Below are positions 1 to 10,596 of a stretch of 64,000 nucleotides of DNA, piece after piece; position 1 is the first letter of the stretch, and every line of letters starts with the position of its first letter. Below the pieces are notes generated by a model, which worked only from the letters and a program-made list of their open reading frames with translations, was not told where the DNA came from and did not search any database. This DNA comes from Athripsodes cinereus (taxonomy: Eukaryota > Arthropoda > Insecta > Trichoptera > Leptoceridae): assembly GCA_947579605.1 (NCBI GenBank), contig OX388307.1, forward strand, positions 32,465,237-32,529,236. Direction: 5' to 3'. A program made the position numbers and the translations under genes.

Positions 1-155
1 CAGATACATAATAATATCATACGCATCAGAAATAAAAATAAAATAATGCAACATGCATAACAATATTGTCACAGTGAATAAAAGAGTACGTCTTGAGGTT
101 CCTTGGAAGTTGGGAGCACACCTGAGCCCCAGATGCAGTCTGTTCCACAGATCAG

Positions 156-332
156 GGTTCATCGGTAGCCTGGAGGTAGAGTCTCGGCCTCGTGAACAAG
201 GGGTCCGTGGTTCGATACCAGGTGCCGGCAGACTCCCCTTTCACGACACAAGCTTTTAGTAGCTTACTGTGAAAGGTGTATAAGGTTGTATTTGGGTTTA
301 TAACAAAACTCAGATATATCTTTAAAAAAAAA
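156..332 (+). mobile_element. tRNA-headed SINE (SINE-1), near full length
   Basis: The head looks like a tRNA: an A-box-like TAGCCTGGAGG followed by a perfect B box GGTTCGATACC at 209-219. A tRNA-unrelated body (CTCCCCTTTCACGACACAAG, then TTGTATTTGGG) leads to a short A-run tail. Relatives lie near 15871, 39405, 39995, 51755 and 62385, all in reverse orientation. It is a Pol III-type retroposon and encodes no protein. Confidence 0.75.
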
Positions 333-499
333 CAGAAAGCGCGGTCATCGTAACCAGTGCTGACCTTAGGGCACGCCGCTAACTCTCTCCCAAACTTCTT
401 AGAGTGCACATATCCCTAATATTTGTGTAAGTTTATAGGTATATTTTAATCCCGTGAGTCCCCGGTACAAAATAGGTCTCTTTCTCTTTTTTTATTTTA

Positions 500-650
500 T
501 TGTTTTGTTTATATTTACCGTCTGGACACAAGCTATATTAGCTTCGCCAGATGAATGATTTTTTTGTATGTGAACTTTATTTAAATTTTTGTATGTAATA
601 TGTATTTTTTGTAACATTTTTTATAAAAAAAAAAAAAAATAAAAAAAAAA
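500..650 (+). mobile_element. LINE-type 3' end with poly(A)
   Basis: A small stem-loop (CTGGACACAAGC...GCTTCGCCAG, 522-550) is followed by T-rich sequence and an A-rich tail at about 626-650. This is the usual shape of a non-LTR retrotransposon 3' UTR. No coding sequence remains. Confidence 0.4.
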
Positions 651-1130
651 ATTATTTTATATATTTATTTATTCATTCTTTACTGTACATTGATTAAAAA
701 CAATTACATAAAAGGTATACATTCAAATTAAATACAATCAATATAAAGAGGGCGAGTTTATCGCAAAGGCGCGATCTCTTCCAACTAACCCAAAAGTATT
801 GACTTAATAAAAACATATGATAAAAATAAAATCAAAAATCTAAGGCGATTTGGAAAAAAAATACTCACAAAGTGAACATATATACAAACATACATACATA
901 CACACATATATATAAAAAGGGAGAGACTGAGAAAAAAAAAAAGATACAAACATATATGCATAAAAAGAAAGGAAAAGGGGGGGGGTAGGAGTGATAGGTT
1001 TCAGGTTTCAGAGGCTGTGTTTGTGGAAATCATTTTCTCCTTAACGACTCGCTTGAAAGACGTCAGACATATTGTGTCTTAAGAGGCAGGAACATATTTG
1101 TAAAACATAACGTTTGAGACACAAAACATC
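651..1130 (-). mobile_element. LINE 3' UTR fragment, AACTCGCCC family
   Basis: Read on the minus strand this contains GGGTTAGTTGGAAGAGATCG and GATAAACTCGCCC, then a TAAATAAA-type tail against the neighbouring poly(A). Related 3' ends occur at 14150-14340, 17697-17830, 56965-57103 and 60120-60260, so this is a high-copy LINE family of probable jockey-like type. The 5' limit is approximate. Confidence 0.55.
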
Positions 1131-1137
1131 CTCAGTT

Positions 1138-1197
1138 CAGCGATAAGGTATACCACCCAACCTGAATGTCTTCACTGCTTTTGGCACTGAGAGGACT
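1138..1197 (+). mobile_element. TAG-tailed SINE-like fragment (family 2)
   Basis: A partial copy of the family whose best copies are at 16630-16895 and 62875-63115. It keeps the middle part (CAGCGATAAGG, ACCCAACCTGAATGTCTT, GGCACTGAGAGGAC) and has lost the 3' end. Confidence 0.5.
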
Positions 1198-1605
1198 TTA
1201 AATTTTTTTTATATGCAGTTGATTATTTGTCTCCTCCACTAGTGGGAAATGGTATGATCGTACGAATTCATAATTTTAACTCTTTTCCAATACCGTTACG
1301 ACATTTTCCACAAATGGAGTAGCCAGTAAATTAACAGAATGTAATAAACCGTCACTTTAATAAAAAACAAAATAAAATGAACTCTTTGTATCGACAAAAT
1401 AATTTAGACAAAAGGCGTGTTATTGCCTTAAAACAATTTCTAACAACAAACCAGTTAAATGACGGTTATAAAAAATAAATTTACAAGTCACAGCCGCAAG
1501 CCACATTTTGTAAAAAAAACAAATGTAAATACATACTGTATGTATAACAAAACATAATATTATTATGAATATAGGTATCTAATTAATAGATAAATATATC
1601 TACTA

Positions 1606-1740
1606 CTATACCACTACGCAATATCCCAAAAGTGGGGCAGCCAGCGGACTTACTGGATGTAACAAACATGCAGACTATCCTCTCCATGCCAACTGAAAAA
1701 ATGAGACACTCTTACACGTGGGAATTCTAAACACCAGATT
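1606..1740 (-). mobile_element. TAG-tailed SINE-like element (family 2), diverged
   Basis: The reverse complement carries the conserved 3' block (CTGGCTGCCCCACTTTTGGG, then GATATTGCGTAGTGG) ending in a TAG-type tail. A diverged but recognisable copy. Confidence 0.55.
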
Positions 1741-1780
1741 TTTATAGGATGCTCGAAATATTACATATATAAAAAGAGAA

Positions 1781-2185
1781 TTAGATCCACGTAGTCAAAC
1801 CATTTAGTTCTCGGATGTCTGTAAATTCTCGCTCCCTCTTTTCAGATACATCTAATCTTTTCGTCGTCATTTCAACACCATTCACTTCACATTTTCCAAA
1901 CCATTGTAAATTATTGACACGCATTCTATCTACAATACTCTTCTCACATCCGCTCATTCTCCTGATATCGTCATTTTTCACTTTATCTCGAACATTTTCA
2001 TATTTATTAAAAACGAATTGAAACAAACCCAACGTTAAATAAACTAAACGTGTTTTTATTAATACTGACATTTGTCGTTGAATCGTGTTTTTGATTCCCG
2101 CGTGATATAAAATAATAATAATATTATATAGATGTTTATTTTGTTTTGTTGTTTGGTTATTCAAAATATAACCGGACTTATTCAT
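1781..2185 (-). pseudogene. LINE ORF2 C-terminal remnant
   Basis: A 134-codon open frame whose C-terminal half (DRMRVNNLQWFGKCEVNGVE, then TKRLDVSEKRERE) matches the RxxRLRWFGHVERM...KR pattern found at the C-terminus of many insect non-LTR retrotransposon polyproteins. The GHVERM core is eroded. The N-terminal half of the frame has no recognisable motif and may be flanking sequence. This is a dead LINE fragment and not a host gene. Confidence 0.5.
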
Positions 2186-2308
2186 GTTATGTACTAGCTT
2201 TTAATCTGCCATTTCTCAAAGAGTGCATAAGCTTTTTTTTGTTTTTCTTTATTATGTTTTTATTAGAGGAAGTGCAGCATATTTGGAATACTGCAGGTAA
2301 TTTGGAAT

Positions 2309-2893
2309 GAAGAAAGACTAACCACACTGGTGGAATGGCAGCAAGCATGGAACCAGGTATCTAGCGGAAGATGGACATATCGTCTGATAAGGGAGATCGA
2401 GCCTTGGCTGAACAGAAAGCATGGAGAAATAAGCTTTAGAATAACGCAGTGTGTGACGGGTCATGGTGTCTTCGGCAAATATCTCCGCAGAATACAAAAG
2501 GCCCCAACAGAAGGGTGTATGTACTGTAGGGAGGAAACGGATGACCCTGAACATACCTTGTTTGCGTGTACGAGATGGCAAGAACAACGGGAGGCCTTGA
2601 TAACCCAGATAGGCCGTTTCGATGCCGATTCCATGATAGAGTCAATGCTGCAATCCCCATATGTATGGAGTAGGGTGGAGTACGTGGAAGAAATAATAGC
2701 CCAGAAAGAAAGGGATGAAAGGCGACTGCAAATGGAGGGATAAAATATCAAAGTTTGCAGTTTGGGTAGACCGAAAGGTAGGAACCAAGCTGCAAAGGAA
2801 GAGGAGGGGTTTTAGCCGGTAGAAGTCCGGCACTACCTGGTCTGAAAGGCCGGGTGTCCATGATGGATTTCCCCTCCACTAAAAAAAAAATTA
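2309..2893 (+). pseudogene. 5'-truncated R1-clade-like LINE, ORF2 C-terminus plus 3' UTR
   Basis: The frame 2330-2743 encodes 137 residues with the arrangement seen after the reverse transcriptase of R1-like elements: WTYRLIREIEPWLNRKHGE, then TQCVTGHGVFGKYL, then a CCHC-type finger (CMYCREETDDPEHTLFAC). A 3' UTR and short A-run follow. The insertion is flanked by a 12-bp target-site duplication GTAATTTGGAAT at 2297-2308 and 2894-2905, which fixes both ends. The frame is still open, so the insertion is fairly young, but it lacks the endonuclease and RT domains and cannot move itself. Confidence 0.8.
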
Positions 2894-3446
2894 GTAATTT
2901 GGAATATCGAGGTTTCTCAAAAATGGTTCGGTGCATCTATGTTTTGTTCTAGCAAGCAATAAGAACATACAGCATCCACACCATTATCATACAAAAACAA
3001 GTTTTTAGATGATATCTTGTGTCGCACGGGTCGGACATATTATATCCAAGCTTTTTTGAAAACTTTTTTTCTGGGAATTCAATTCTCTATAAAATCGATC
3101 TAAACGTATCTTAATATTGCTTTATTTGTTTAAATAAGTAATTGACATAATTAGTTAATGATCTAATGTTTACTTTTAAATTATTATAAAGTTATATACA
3201 ATTTATGGAAAATTATATAAAATTATGGCATATGTTGCTAATTTGGAATACCAACGGTGAATGAAATTTGGAATACTTATTCCGTATTGAAGAGGAACAA
3301 AAAAAATCAGAATCTGAATCTTTTTATTCTTCTTTATTTGCTGATTCTAAAAATGATGTTGATTCAGATATGTCTGAGGTTTCTTTTGATCTACACTCGT
3401 ATAGCCTTATATTATGCATACTGTTTGTTTATGGTCTTAATATGTA

Positions 3447-3693
3447 TTAATTGTGTCGGTGCACACGTAGTAGAATTCCATAAAAATGCAATTTGAAACA
3501 AGTGTTCCTTTCTACTATTGTTTGTTAATTCGCAGAGAGACGTCTTTCGACTTATAAGGTCATTATCAATCTCATATTGATAATGACCTTATAAGTCGAT
3601 TGATTGATAATGACCTTATAAGTCGAAAGACGTCTCTCTGCGAATTAACAAACAATAGTAGAAAGGAACACTTGTTTCAAATTGCATCATTAT
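3447..3693 (+). mobile_element. Hairpin element with perfect 86-nt arms and 13-bp TSD
   Basis: A leader of about 39 nt (containing TGTGTCGGTG and GTAGTAGAATTCCAT) precedes a perfect inverted repeat: 3486-3571 pairs with 3602-3687 without a mismatch by eye. The 30-nt spacer (3572-3601) holds a further partial copy of the arm tip as a direct repeat. The target-site duplication GTCTTAATATGTA lies at 3434-3446 and 3694-3706. The same leader and architecture recur at 41995-42209. Each arm carries a hammerhead-like motif (see 3604-3636). There is no ORF, so it must be mobilised in trans. Confidence 0.75.
3604..3636 (+). ncRNA. Hammerhead-like motif in hairpin arm
   Basis: TTGATAA, then T, then stem II GAC...GTC (3612-3624), GAA, the self-complementary AGACGTCT, and C as the would-be cleavage base. 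A mirror copy lies in the left arm at 3537-3569 on the minus strand. C3 and G8 of the hammerhead core are replaced by the pairable U/A. The extra U and the G8 change make catalysis uncertain. Confidence 0.5.
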
Positions 3694-3756
3694 GTCTTAA
3701 TATGTAATAACTCTAAGGTTTGTACATTTACAGAGTGAAAACTCATACTGATGATA

Positions 3757-3890
3757 TTCTACTTTAATTACAACACAGTTAACTTTTCCAAGAGTTCTCT
3801 TGTAAATGTCAATATATCAACATTGATGAAAGCGCTCGCAATTAAAATAAATCAAAGTGAAAAGTTAACTGTGTTGTAATTAAAGTAGAA
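3757..3890. mobile_element. Stem-loop element with 32-nt perfect arms
   Basis: 3757-3788 is the exact reverse complement of 3859-3890 (arm contains TACAACACAGTTAAC). The roughly 70-nt loop contains a hammerhead-like motif at 3800-3837. It lies 64 bp from the 3447-3693 hairpin and may belong to the same or a related family. Confidence 0.6.
3800..3837 (+). ncRNA. Hammerhead-like motif in loop of stem-loop element
   Basis: TTGTAAA, T, stem II GTCAAT/ATTGAT with an 8-nt loop, GAA, self-complementary AGCGCT, then C. Position 6 of the core is changed (A to T), so this copy is probably inactive. Confidence 0.45.
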
Positions 3891-3980
3891 AATCGTGTTA
3901 ATATGTGTGTATATTTTTTTATTTCTGTTGATATATATTGTTCTTTCTTACGTATGCTTTTTTGATTTTAATTTTATTTC

Positions 3981-4020
3981 CGGGTTAGTTGGAAGACATC
4001 GCATTCTAGCGATAAAGTCA
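3981..4020 (+). mobile_element. Short LINE 3' fragment, AACTCGCCC family
   Basis: GGGTTAGTTGGAAGACATCG and AGCGATAAAGTC match the start of the 3' UTR signature seen at 651-1130 and 14150-14340. Confidence 0.4.
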
Positions 4021-4107
4021 CTTAAATTTTTCCCATGTCTGCCTTTCAAAGGATACTCGTACACTAGTGTGAGAAAAAAAAATCCTGAAGACTTCATAGA
4101 ACAAATA

Positions 4108-4464
4108 AGAAAAACATCATCATTATTATCGCCCTCAACGCTCCTCTCGGGAACACAGGGCAGAAACCAGCCTCCTCCATTCAGAGCGTCCTTATGCCAA
4201 TCACGTCACCTCTTCCCACGACATTCCCTGCGCTCTGATGTCGTTGTCATAGGAACGGTGTATTGTGAAAGAGGGACGACCGGCCCGACGGAACCCTTGC
4301 GGATTGAAGAACATTGCTCTTCTTGGCCAACTACCATTGGTCATTCTTAAAACATGACCCAGCCAGGACCATCGTCTCTCCTGTATTACGGAGATTACAG
4401 ATCTCTGCCGGATGCGTAGGCGCACAGCATCATTTGTGACATGTTCATACCATTTTCCATGCAA
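4108..4464 (-). pseudogene. LINE ORF2 C-terminal remnant with ATG-repeat tail
   Basis: The minus-strand frame 4201-4464 contains RQRSVISVIQERRWSWLGHV and LRMTNGSWPRRAM, then RRAGRPS, the RRW-WLGHVLRM...GRP pattern of a non-LTR retrotransposon C-terminus. Downstream on the minus strand is CCCGAGAGGAGCGTTGAGGG followed by an ATG/ATA-repeat tail. The same 3' sequence marks the young insertion at 19275-19328 and the fragment at 50930-51085. The frame breaks before the tail. Confidence 0.6.
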
Positions 4465-4469
4465 AATCC

Positions 4470-5400
4470 TCCTAAGACACTATTGTTTTCAAAGCTAAGT
4501 ATCTTTTGCTCTAAAAAATAGAGTTACATAAACAGTCACACACGAACGAACTCAAATATTTATATGCAGATTTGTGTATCAGCTCTGTACAATATGCATA
4601 GTCGATGTACGAATATGTTATATTGGTATTCCCATTTGATATTTGGGCATCTCTTGTGAATCACGGACAACATATTTCCAATATTATTTTTTTTTTAATC
4701 CAAAAGTACTTCTCCGGTTTCAATAGGACGGTAGTTTCAGCAACCGATGTCTAACCAATTTTCGGGTCAATATTTCAGAACGTACAGTGCCTACCTGAGC
4801 TTTGTATGTAATATAATATGTATTAAAATATACAGGTGAGCCAAATATTTTCTAACACTAGTTTTTGATACATGTCCAGATAAGCTTTACTTTAGGGTAG
4901 CCAGTTTTTGTGTTGTGTCCCACACTCTTTTCTACAAGTCTTTGGGTGTCCTGTAAAAAGCAATTTTTCGTAAAAGATCACTAAAGAGACATTTCTCATA
5001 ACACCTTTATTTTGACCTCAACACTCCAAAATATCATATTTTATGATGGAAAAAGGATAATCTATATGTTCATCATCCGCTAACTATCCCGTTTGTGGAA
5101 GATTTTGCGATAATAGATATAGGAGATAATTTTTAATACAATCAAATGGCGGAGAATAAAAAGTCCATTGCAGAAACTTTTTCTTAGAAACCCCTAGATA
5201 TATATTTCTAAGAGTCTGGCACTGAAGATTGACTAGTTCCAAAATGCCTCTGCAATTGAAATTAGATCACCTATAAGTGAAAGAAAAAGTTTTTTTTTGT
5301 GTTTACTCGTTTTCATCAATTTGTAAAAAAAATTCTTTTGTCAACTGTGGGATGGTACAATGGCTTAAAAAAAGAGAATGAATATAAGTATTCGGATGAT
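4470..5400. other. No feature recognised
   Basis: AT-rich sequence with no long open frame, tRNA-like box or inverted repeat that I can support. It probably contains old unrecognised repeats. Confidence 0.4.
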
Positions 5401-5409
5401 TTAAATACA

Positions 5410-5631
5410 TTTAAACTGAATATAAAAAAGGTAATTCAATAAGAAAGATGTGTATGAGGTCAAGTGATTGTGTCGTTGATGATAGGTTTATCGTTGTTTT
5501 TGTTTATTTTATAAAATTATGGTAAATGGATTAAGTGTGTGATGTTCTATAATGTTTAGGTTTGATCGAATTTGTTTGATTATTAGTAAAAACCCTATTA
5601 CCCCTCAAAGCACGAGCTCTGCTCAATTTTG

Positions 5632-5671
<40 letters not shown>
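5410..5671 (+). mobile_element. Retroposon 3' end with 34-nt poly(A)
   Basis: T-rich sequence leads to a stem-loop (CCCCTCAAAGC...TTTTGAGGGT, about 5600-5636) and then an uninterrupted A run (5638-5671). This resembles a LINE 3' UTR or processed transcript. The length and purity of the A tract suggest a relatively recent insertion. The 5' end is not resolved. Confidence 0.35.
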
Positions 5672-5674
<3 letters not shown>

Positions 5675-5679
5675 TATAA

Positions 5680-6390
5680 TTGTGCATTTTGTATATTTGT
5701 ATGTGTTTATTATTATCTTGTTATCATCTCAACTCCAAAAAAATCAAATTTATAAATAGTTTGATCTTTACTATGTCCGTGGCTTCAGTTTTTTTTCCGT
5801 TTATTAACATGTATATCTTTCTACTTTGCAACAAAATACTCAACATGATCCTGTCCATGGCTCTTTCTGTGTTTTAGAGCTTTTACTTTCACTAGAAGTG
5901 TTGGAAGTCGTCTCAGATTAAATAATTGGATGACGTAAAAAATATTGCTGTATGGAAATGGATGCAGCAAGCCCAGAAAATAAATTCTTTGATGAACCCA
6001 AAATAGCTGAAGAAATATAAGATTTTTTTTTGAAAGTCAGGCGATAAGGATTTTTTTTTATCTAAAACTAATTTTAAAACCCAACGATTCCACAAACAAG
6101 ATAAAGGTTTTAAAAATATATATTTGAAATGAATCCACGTCTACCTTTCTGTACGTGACATCCTAATAAATGGATTCTCTATTGGGTAATTTGAAAATAA
6201 TTAATATGCAACAAATAAAAAAAGCGTGGATTCTAAAATTATTTTTCAATACTCCTTTAAATTCTTTAATTTTATTATAAAACAAAATATTAAAAACATT
6301 CCAAACAAAAATACTTTAAAACGTACAATCCTATTCACAGTTTCATGATTTTATCAATCAAGAAATAAAATATGATTATTTTGTTTTACA
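5680..6390. other. No feature recognised
   Basis: AT-rich intergenic sequence. The short open frames here have no composition or motif signal. Confidence 0.4.
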
Positions 6391-6392
6391 AA

Positions 6393-6667
6393 TCTAATAT
6401 ATAAAATTCTTGTGTCACGGTGTTTGTAATCATACTCCTCCGAAACGGCTGGACCAATTTTGATGAAATTTTGTGTACTTATCGAGTGGGTCTGAGAATC
6501 AGCCAACATCTATTTTTCATATCCCTAAAAGTTAAGGATGGTCCACCCCGCTTTTTTTATTTTTAAGACAATTTTTTTTTTTTTTTCTAAGATGAGGCAT
6601 TAAAAAATACATACAACCCTAAAGTTTTAAAGTTTATTTGGCAAAACAACATTTGGCGGGTCAGCTG
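6393..6667 (+). mobile_element. Non-autonomous Helitron
   Basis: Starts TCTAATATATAAAATTC after an A and ends near GGGTCAGCTGG before a T, close to the 5'-TC...CTRR-3' rule. The body includes CTCCTCCGAAACGGCTGGAC and GGTCTGAGAATC, diagnostic of a very common insect Helitron-like repeat. The last bases are CTGG where the other copies have CTAG. Related reverse copies are at 23401-23791 and 46502-46880. Confidence 0.75.
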
Positions 6668-6939
6668 GTTTTTTTATATAGAAGTTATTCTATTTTCGAC
6701 ATGTTATGTCTTTTCAAATAGTACATGCTGAAACTCGAATCTCTTTTATATTTGAGTCTGCCTTGGTACGGCCCCCTGCCCAGTTAGGTAGATTTTTTAT
6801 TACATGCTATGTTTAAAATATTGCACATTAACAAATATAGTAGGTACTTGTAAAACCACATAAAAATCACATTTTTTTCATGATTAATAAAGAGTTAAAC
6901 AAAATATAATACAATTGGTTTTTTCATATTTTCTTAATT

Positions 6940-7070
6940 TTATTATTATTATTATACCATCACGGCACATCCCACAAGTGGGGTAGCCAGCAGATCAGCT
7001 GCATGTAAGAAACATGCAAACTGTCCTCTCCGTGCCAATATAAAATCAAGACATTCAGGATGGGTGGCAA
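6940..7070 (-). mobile_element. TAG/AAT-tailed SINE-like element (family 2)
   Basis: The reverse complement reads GTTTGCCACCCATCCTGAAT...CTGGCTACCCCACTTGTGGG...GTGCCGTGATGG and ends in an AAT-type repeat. A second, older fragment of the same family follows at 7098-7165. Confidence 0.7.
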
Positions 7071-7167
7071 ACTTAATTTTCTTAATTTTTCTTTCATATA
7101 ATCATGGCATCTCTTACAGTTGAGGTAACCAGCTGATCAACTGTTTGTAATAAACATGCAAGTGCTC

Positions 7168-7328
7168 CTTGTTCGACCAGTAAGCAACAAATGTTTAGAA
7201 TAATTACTAATTTTCTATAGTTTTATCGGATTTGGACACAACGTGCAGATGACAAAACCAATCAGATACAATAAAAAAAATTTAAAAAAATGTAAATATT
7301 CTAAATATTTGTTGCTTACTGGTCGAAC
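7168..7328. mobile_element. TIR MITE, 37-bp inverted termini
   Basis: GTTCGACCAGTAAGCAACAA at the left is mirrored by TTGTTGCTTACTGGTCGAAC at the right, with a few mismatches further in. In copy B only the right terminus survives (26485-26522). It has no coding capacity. Confidence 0.6.
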
Positions 7329-7344
7329 TAGCAGCCGCTAAAGT

Positions 7345-7770
7345 ATAATCATCATCATCATGAGCTCGACAGACCTGGGTGGGCCTTGGCTGAATCTAGT
7401 AGTCTCTTCCACTCTCGTCTGTCCTTTGCTTTTGTCTTCTAGTTTGTGATATGCAGTGTGAATGCATCGGCGCTGACAGAGTCCATCCATCGCAGTTTGG
7501 GTCTTCCTTGTTTTCTTCTTCCATTCTGATTATGTGACCAGCCCATCTTAAGCGCCCCACCTTGATGGAGCTGATCACATCGAGCTCTCCATACATGTCA
7601 TAAAGTTCTCTGTTGTTGTATCGATGATTCCAGTCATTATGTTCACTACACAAGACCGTAGATTGTTCTGCGGATCCTTCTCTCAAATGCTGCAATTGAT
7701 CCCTCAAGAGCTTTTGTTAGTACCCAGGTTTTAGAAGCATATATCAGGACTGGCTATATCTGGGTTTTGT
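7345..7770 (-). pseudogene. LINE ORF2 C-terminal remnant, RTE-like
   Basis: On the minus strand, YDMYGELDVISSIKVGRLRW then AGHIIRMEE is the LRWAGHxxRM motif of RTE-like polyproteins. After frameshifts the stretch WKRLLDSAKAHPGLSSS and a stop close the ORF, followed by an ATG-repeat tail at about 7350. At least one frameshift separates the two parts. The copy-B partner (26523-26810) has lost the C-terminal codons. Confidence 0.65.
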
Positions 7771-7774
7771 ACAG

Positions 7775-8145
7775 TACAACAACCGCTAAAGTTTTTTTAG
7801 TATGAAATTTTAAAATTTGAATAATCGAAAAAATCAGGGTAATAAAACATAATATATTATGGTCAGGGATTGTGTGTACACGGATAGGTATGTCTCCATA
7901 CGTCACTCACTCATTTAATCACTCATTCATCCCTTTTGTTGTGTTGTACATATTACATATTATCTGAATAAGGGTAATAAATCACAATTCAGGATGTCCA
8001 CCACCACCTACAGTAAGCTACCCTACCTCCACTACTACTACTTCTATTACTCCACTCACCCTATGAAAGAATTTCAGGATTTGTAAGTACTAGCTATCGT
8101 AGGGGCGTTGTTACTTACTAATAACTGACACTTTTTGTCACAAGC
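7775..8145. other. No feature recognised
   Basis: AT-rich sequence with short TAC/CTA repeats around 8005-8060. This stretch is missing from copy B, where the LINE remnant runs straight into the sequence equivalent to about 8143. Confidence 0.4.
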
Positions 8146-8147
8146 AC

Positions 8148-8320
8148 GTTTGAAGTTACTAGAAAATATTTTCCCTTTTTTTTAATGCTTAATTTACTAA
8201 AAACAAGCAATTTGCTTATTTCGTGAAAGTGGGGTTGGTCGATGACGGGATCTGAACTAGAAATCCCCCGGATGAAATTTTGAGATTTTCCTATGAGGCT
8301 ACCAATCAAGAAAACAAAAA
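8148..8320 (-). mobile_element. tRNA-like SINE fragment (third family)
   Basis: On the minus strand TTGATTGGTAGCCTCATAGG resembles an A-box head, and GGTTCAGATCC (one or two changes from GGTTCGANNCC) is a B box. A T-run on the plus strand near 8176 would be the A-tail. Counterpart at 26812-26985. Confidence 0.45.
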
Positions 8321-8384
8321 AAATAATATCTATCATCTACATACGTAGTTAGTAGACTTGCAGAGCTGAATATAACATAACATA

Positions 8385-8625
8385 ACATGTATAGACAATT
8401 CACACAGACCGAGCTAGTCCCAAACTAAGATATGAATCTTATATTATGGGTACTAACACGACGATACACATTATATACAATGCACTAAACACATGTAACA
8501 CCCAGACCCAGGACAATTTGAAAAAGGTCTTTCTTCATTTTTGCCCTGGCCGGGAATCGAACCCGGGACTTCGTGACTCAAAGGCAAGTGCGTTAGCCTC
8601 CGCGCCACACCGGTCGTCTATGGTA
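8385..8625 (-). mobile_element. tRNA-headed SINE, copy A
   Basis: The minus-strand head GACGACCGGTGTGGCGCGG...GGTTCGATTCC (B box at 8553-8563) has clear A and B boxes. The body contains TTAGTTTGGGACTAGCTC and GTCTGTGTGAATTGTC, typical of insect SINE bodies. It is not a functional tRNA: no acceptor closure or anticodon arm can be drawn. Confidence 0.75.
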
Positions 8626-8662
8626 AACATGTATGTCATTCTCTCCGTGCCAACAAAAAATA

Positions 8663-8702
8663 ATATATTAGGATGCATAGTCGTCTATGCATCCTAATAT
8701 AT
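8663..8702. repeat. 18-bp perfect palindrome, copy A only
   Basis: 8663-8680 and 8685-8702 are exact reverse complements around TCGT. Copy B at the matching place (about 27320) reads straight from AATAATATAT into GAATCTC, so about 34 bp were gained in A or lost in B. Confidence 0.75.
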
Positions 8703-9071
8703 GAATCTCATGGGACACAATAAAAAAACTTATATAAAAAAGATTGCAAAATCTTTTTTTTTGCAGTTACTCCATGGACTAAAATGATCATAATTTCAAG
8801 TTTTTCAAGTAAAAATTAACGTTCTTCCAATAAAATAATGTCACACTTGTGACTTAAATAAAATGTACTTACATTGTATTAAATTCAAACGAGACAACAA
8901 ACCCCTTTCTCATCATTTTCGCACCAACCACATCCGCACACAAGAACAGATTGAAGAATAACCTACACTTACCTATGTAATATGAAACAATTCCACTTCC
9001 TTCTAACATTCTTCCTCCCAACTTCCTGTGCTTTCAACCTGAAATTTATTGTACAATCAAACCATGAGAAC

Positions 9072-9529
9072 TAGAGATGCAACGAATAGTATATTTACCG
9101 AATACTATGAAATATGTACCAAATAACCGAATATTCTACGAATATTCGGCAAAACAATGGTGAGAGCCTGCGGTACTCCCAACCCCGCAACTTCGTGTAG
9201 GTACGTCATAGACATGTATTAGACTTGCAGCGCGATACATTTTTTCAAAAAATTTGTATTCCAATATTAATAATAACAATATGTTCTTTCACTCCATATC
9301 AAATTAAATTACATAATTAATTATATATTTGAGGATTTATTACTATGCATCTGTAGCTGACAACGAAGTAGCAAAAATCCACAAGCCATTAGTTCCTTCC
9401 ATTTTTACGTTAAAAATATTCGTCTAAATACCGAATCATAGACTAAATATTCGGTATTCGGCCTAGTAGTAAAAATGTTGTCAAATAAACAGAATACCGA
9501 ATAGTTGCCTAATATTCGTTGCATCTCTA
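9072..9529. mobile_element. hAT-type MITE, copy A
   Basis: Termini TAGAGATGCAACGAATA and TATTCGTTGCATCTCTA are mirror images of hAT type. The flanks ATGAGAAC (9064-9071) and ATGAGAAT (9530-9537) form an 8-bp target duplication with one change. The inner sequence is rich in ATTCGG/CCGAAT subrepeats. No transposase remains. Confidence 0.8.
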
Positions 9530-10164
9530 ATGAGAATTCTAAAGCTATGATTCTGCTATTAACAGCACTGGCAGCAGACAGCGCACGATTACATCATGAG
9601 CAGCAGACCGCAGTACTACATATTCACTATATATGTAAAAGTATAGTATTCTCAAGCATCGCGAGAGTTTAACACTTACATGAGAGAGCCTTCGGCATTG
9701 CAGGTTTTGTGATGATGTCTGCCTTTGTTCTAATAAATGTCAATTAACATTGAGGAATAGGATACATTTTCTTTTGATTGACTTAATTAATTTTATCTAC
9801 AATTGTAAGATAACAAGGGATTAATAAGGGATTGTAAAAGGCCGAAATCATCCAAACAAGGGTACATCGCAAATATATAAAAAGCTGTCTGTAAATCTAC
9901 GACGCCAGAGAAACATTTGTTTATTTATGTAAATAAAACACATAAAAAATTGTGTCCATTTTCAGGAATATAAGTAAATTACAAACTTCAAATCGAAAAA
10001 AGACGGGTTTTATTTTCAGAATCATATAAAATCTTTTAATTATTCGATCTTGTAACTTTATATTTTTTTTAATGAATGAAGAAACATTCTGTCGATTTGG
10101 TGGCAGTGATTTGAGGGCATAGGTTAGTGCCAGGTCTAGGCCCTGGCTTCCAGAATGCCTAGAC

Positions 10165-10596
10165 CAGTAGTTCTTAACCATTTTTCTCCAATTCACCACT
10201 TTTTAGTGAGCCAACACTCCATTCCCCACCACAGCATCGGTGTTTGACAAATTCAATTTTAACTCATGCAGTGATTAGTACGTAGATATATATATATACG
10301 TTTTGCTTTTATGTGACATTTTACTGCCTTTAATTTTTGTTTGCATACAAAACCTCATATATTGGTTGTTCTTTTTATTTAAACAATCTGGAAATAGTTG
10401 TGGTTTATAAATTAAGTCATAATTTGGATGTAATGTATTAGATTTTGAAATACTATGATTTTTTGTGGATGGAAACAAATGCACGAAATTCCCCACCTGG
10501 CTAATTCCGCCATTCCCCACCAGTGATAAATTCCCCACCTGGCAAATTCCGCCATTCCCCACCAGTGATAAATTCCCCACCGGTTAAGAACCACTG
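10165..10596. mobile_element. hAT-type element with internal minisatellite, copy A
   Basis: Termini CAGTAGTTCTTAACC and GGTTAAGAACCACTG with a perfect 8-bp target duplication GCCTAGAC at 10157-10164 and 10597-10604. Near the right end a 42-bp unit (TTCCCCACCTGGCAAATTCC, then GCCATTCCCCACCAGTGATA) is repeated, creating an artefactual glycine-rich open frame. Copy B has one more unit. Confidence 0.85.

Noticed and set aside
3257..3450. Two overlapping short frames before the hairpin element
   Set aside because: Low-complexity Ser/Asp or hydrophobic translations of AT-rich DNA with no family resemblance.
8543..8625. Possible functional tRNA gene (also 27205-27285, 51850-51925, 52001-52073)
   Set aside because: Good B boxes, but no closed acceptor stem or anticodon arm, and each is continuous with a repeated SINE body.
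10275..10594. Open frames with MGNLSLVGNGG or HWWGMAE repeats (also 29023-29255)
   Set aside because: Coding-like only because a 42-bp minisatellite inside a hAT element is a multiple of three; no start context or conservation outside the repeat.
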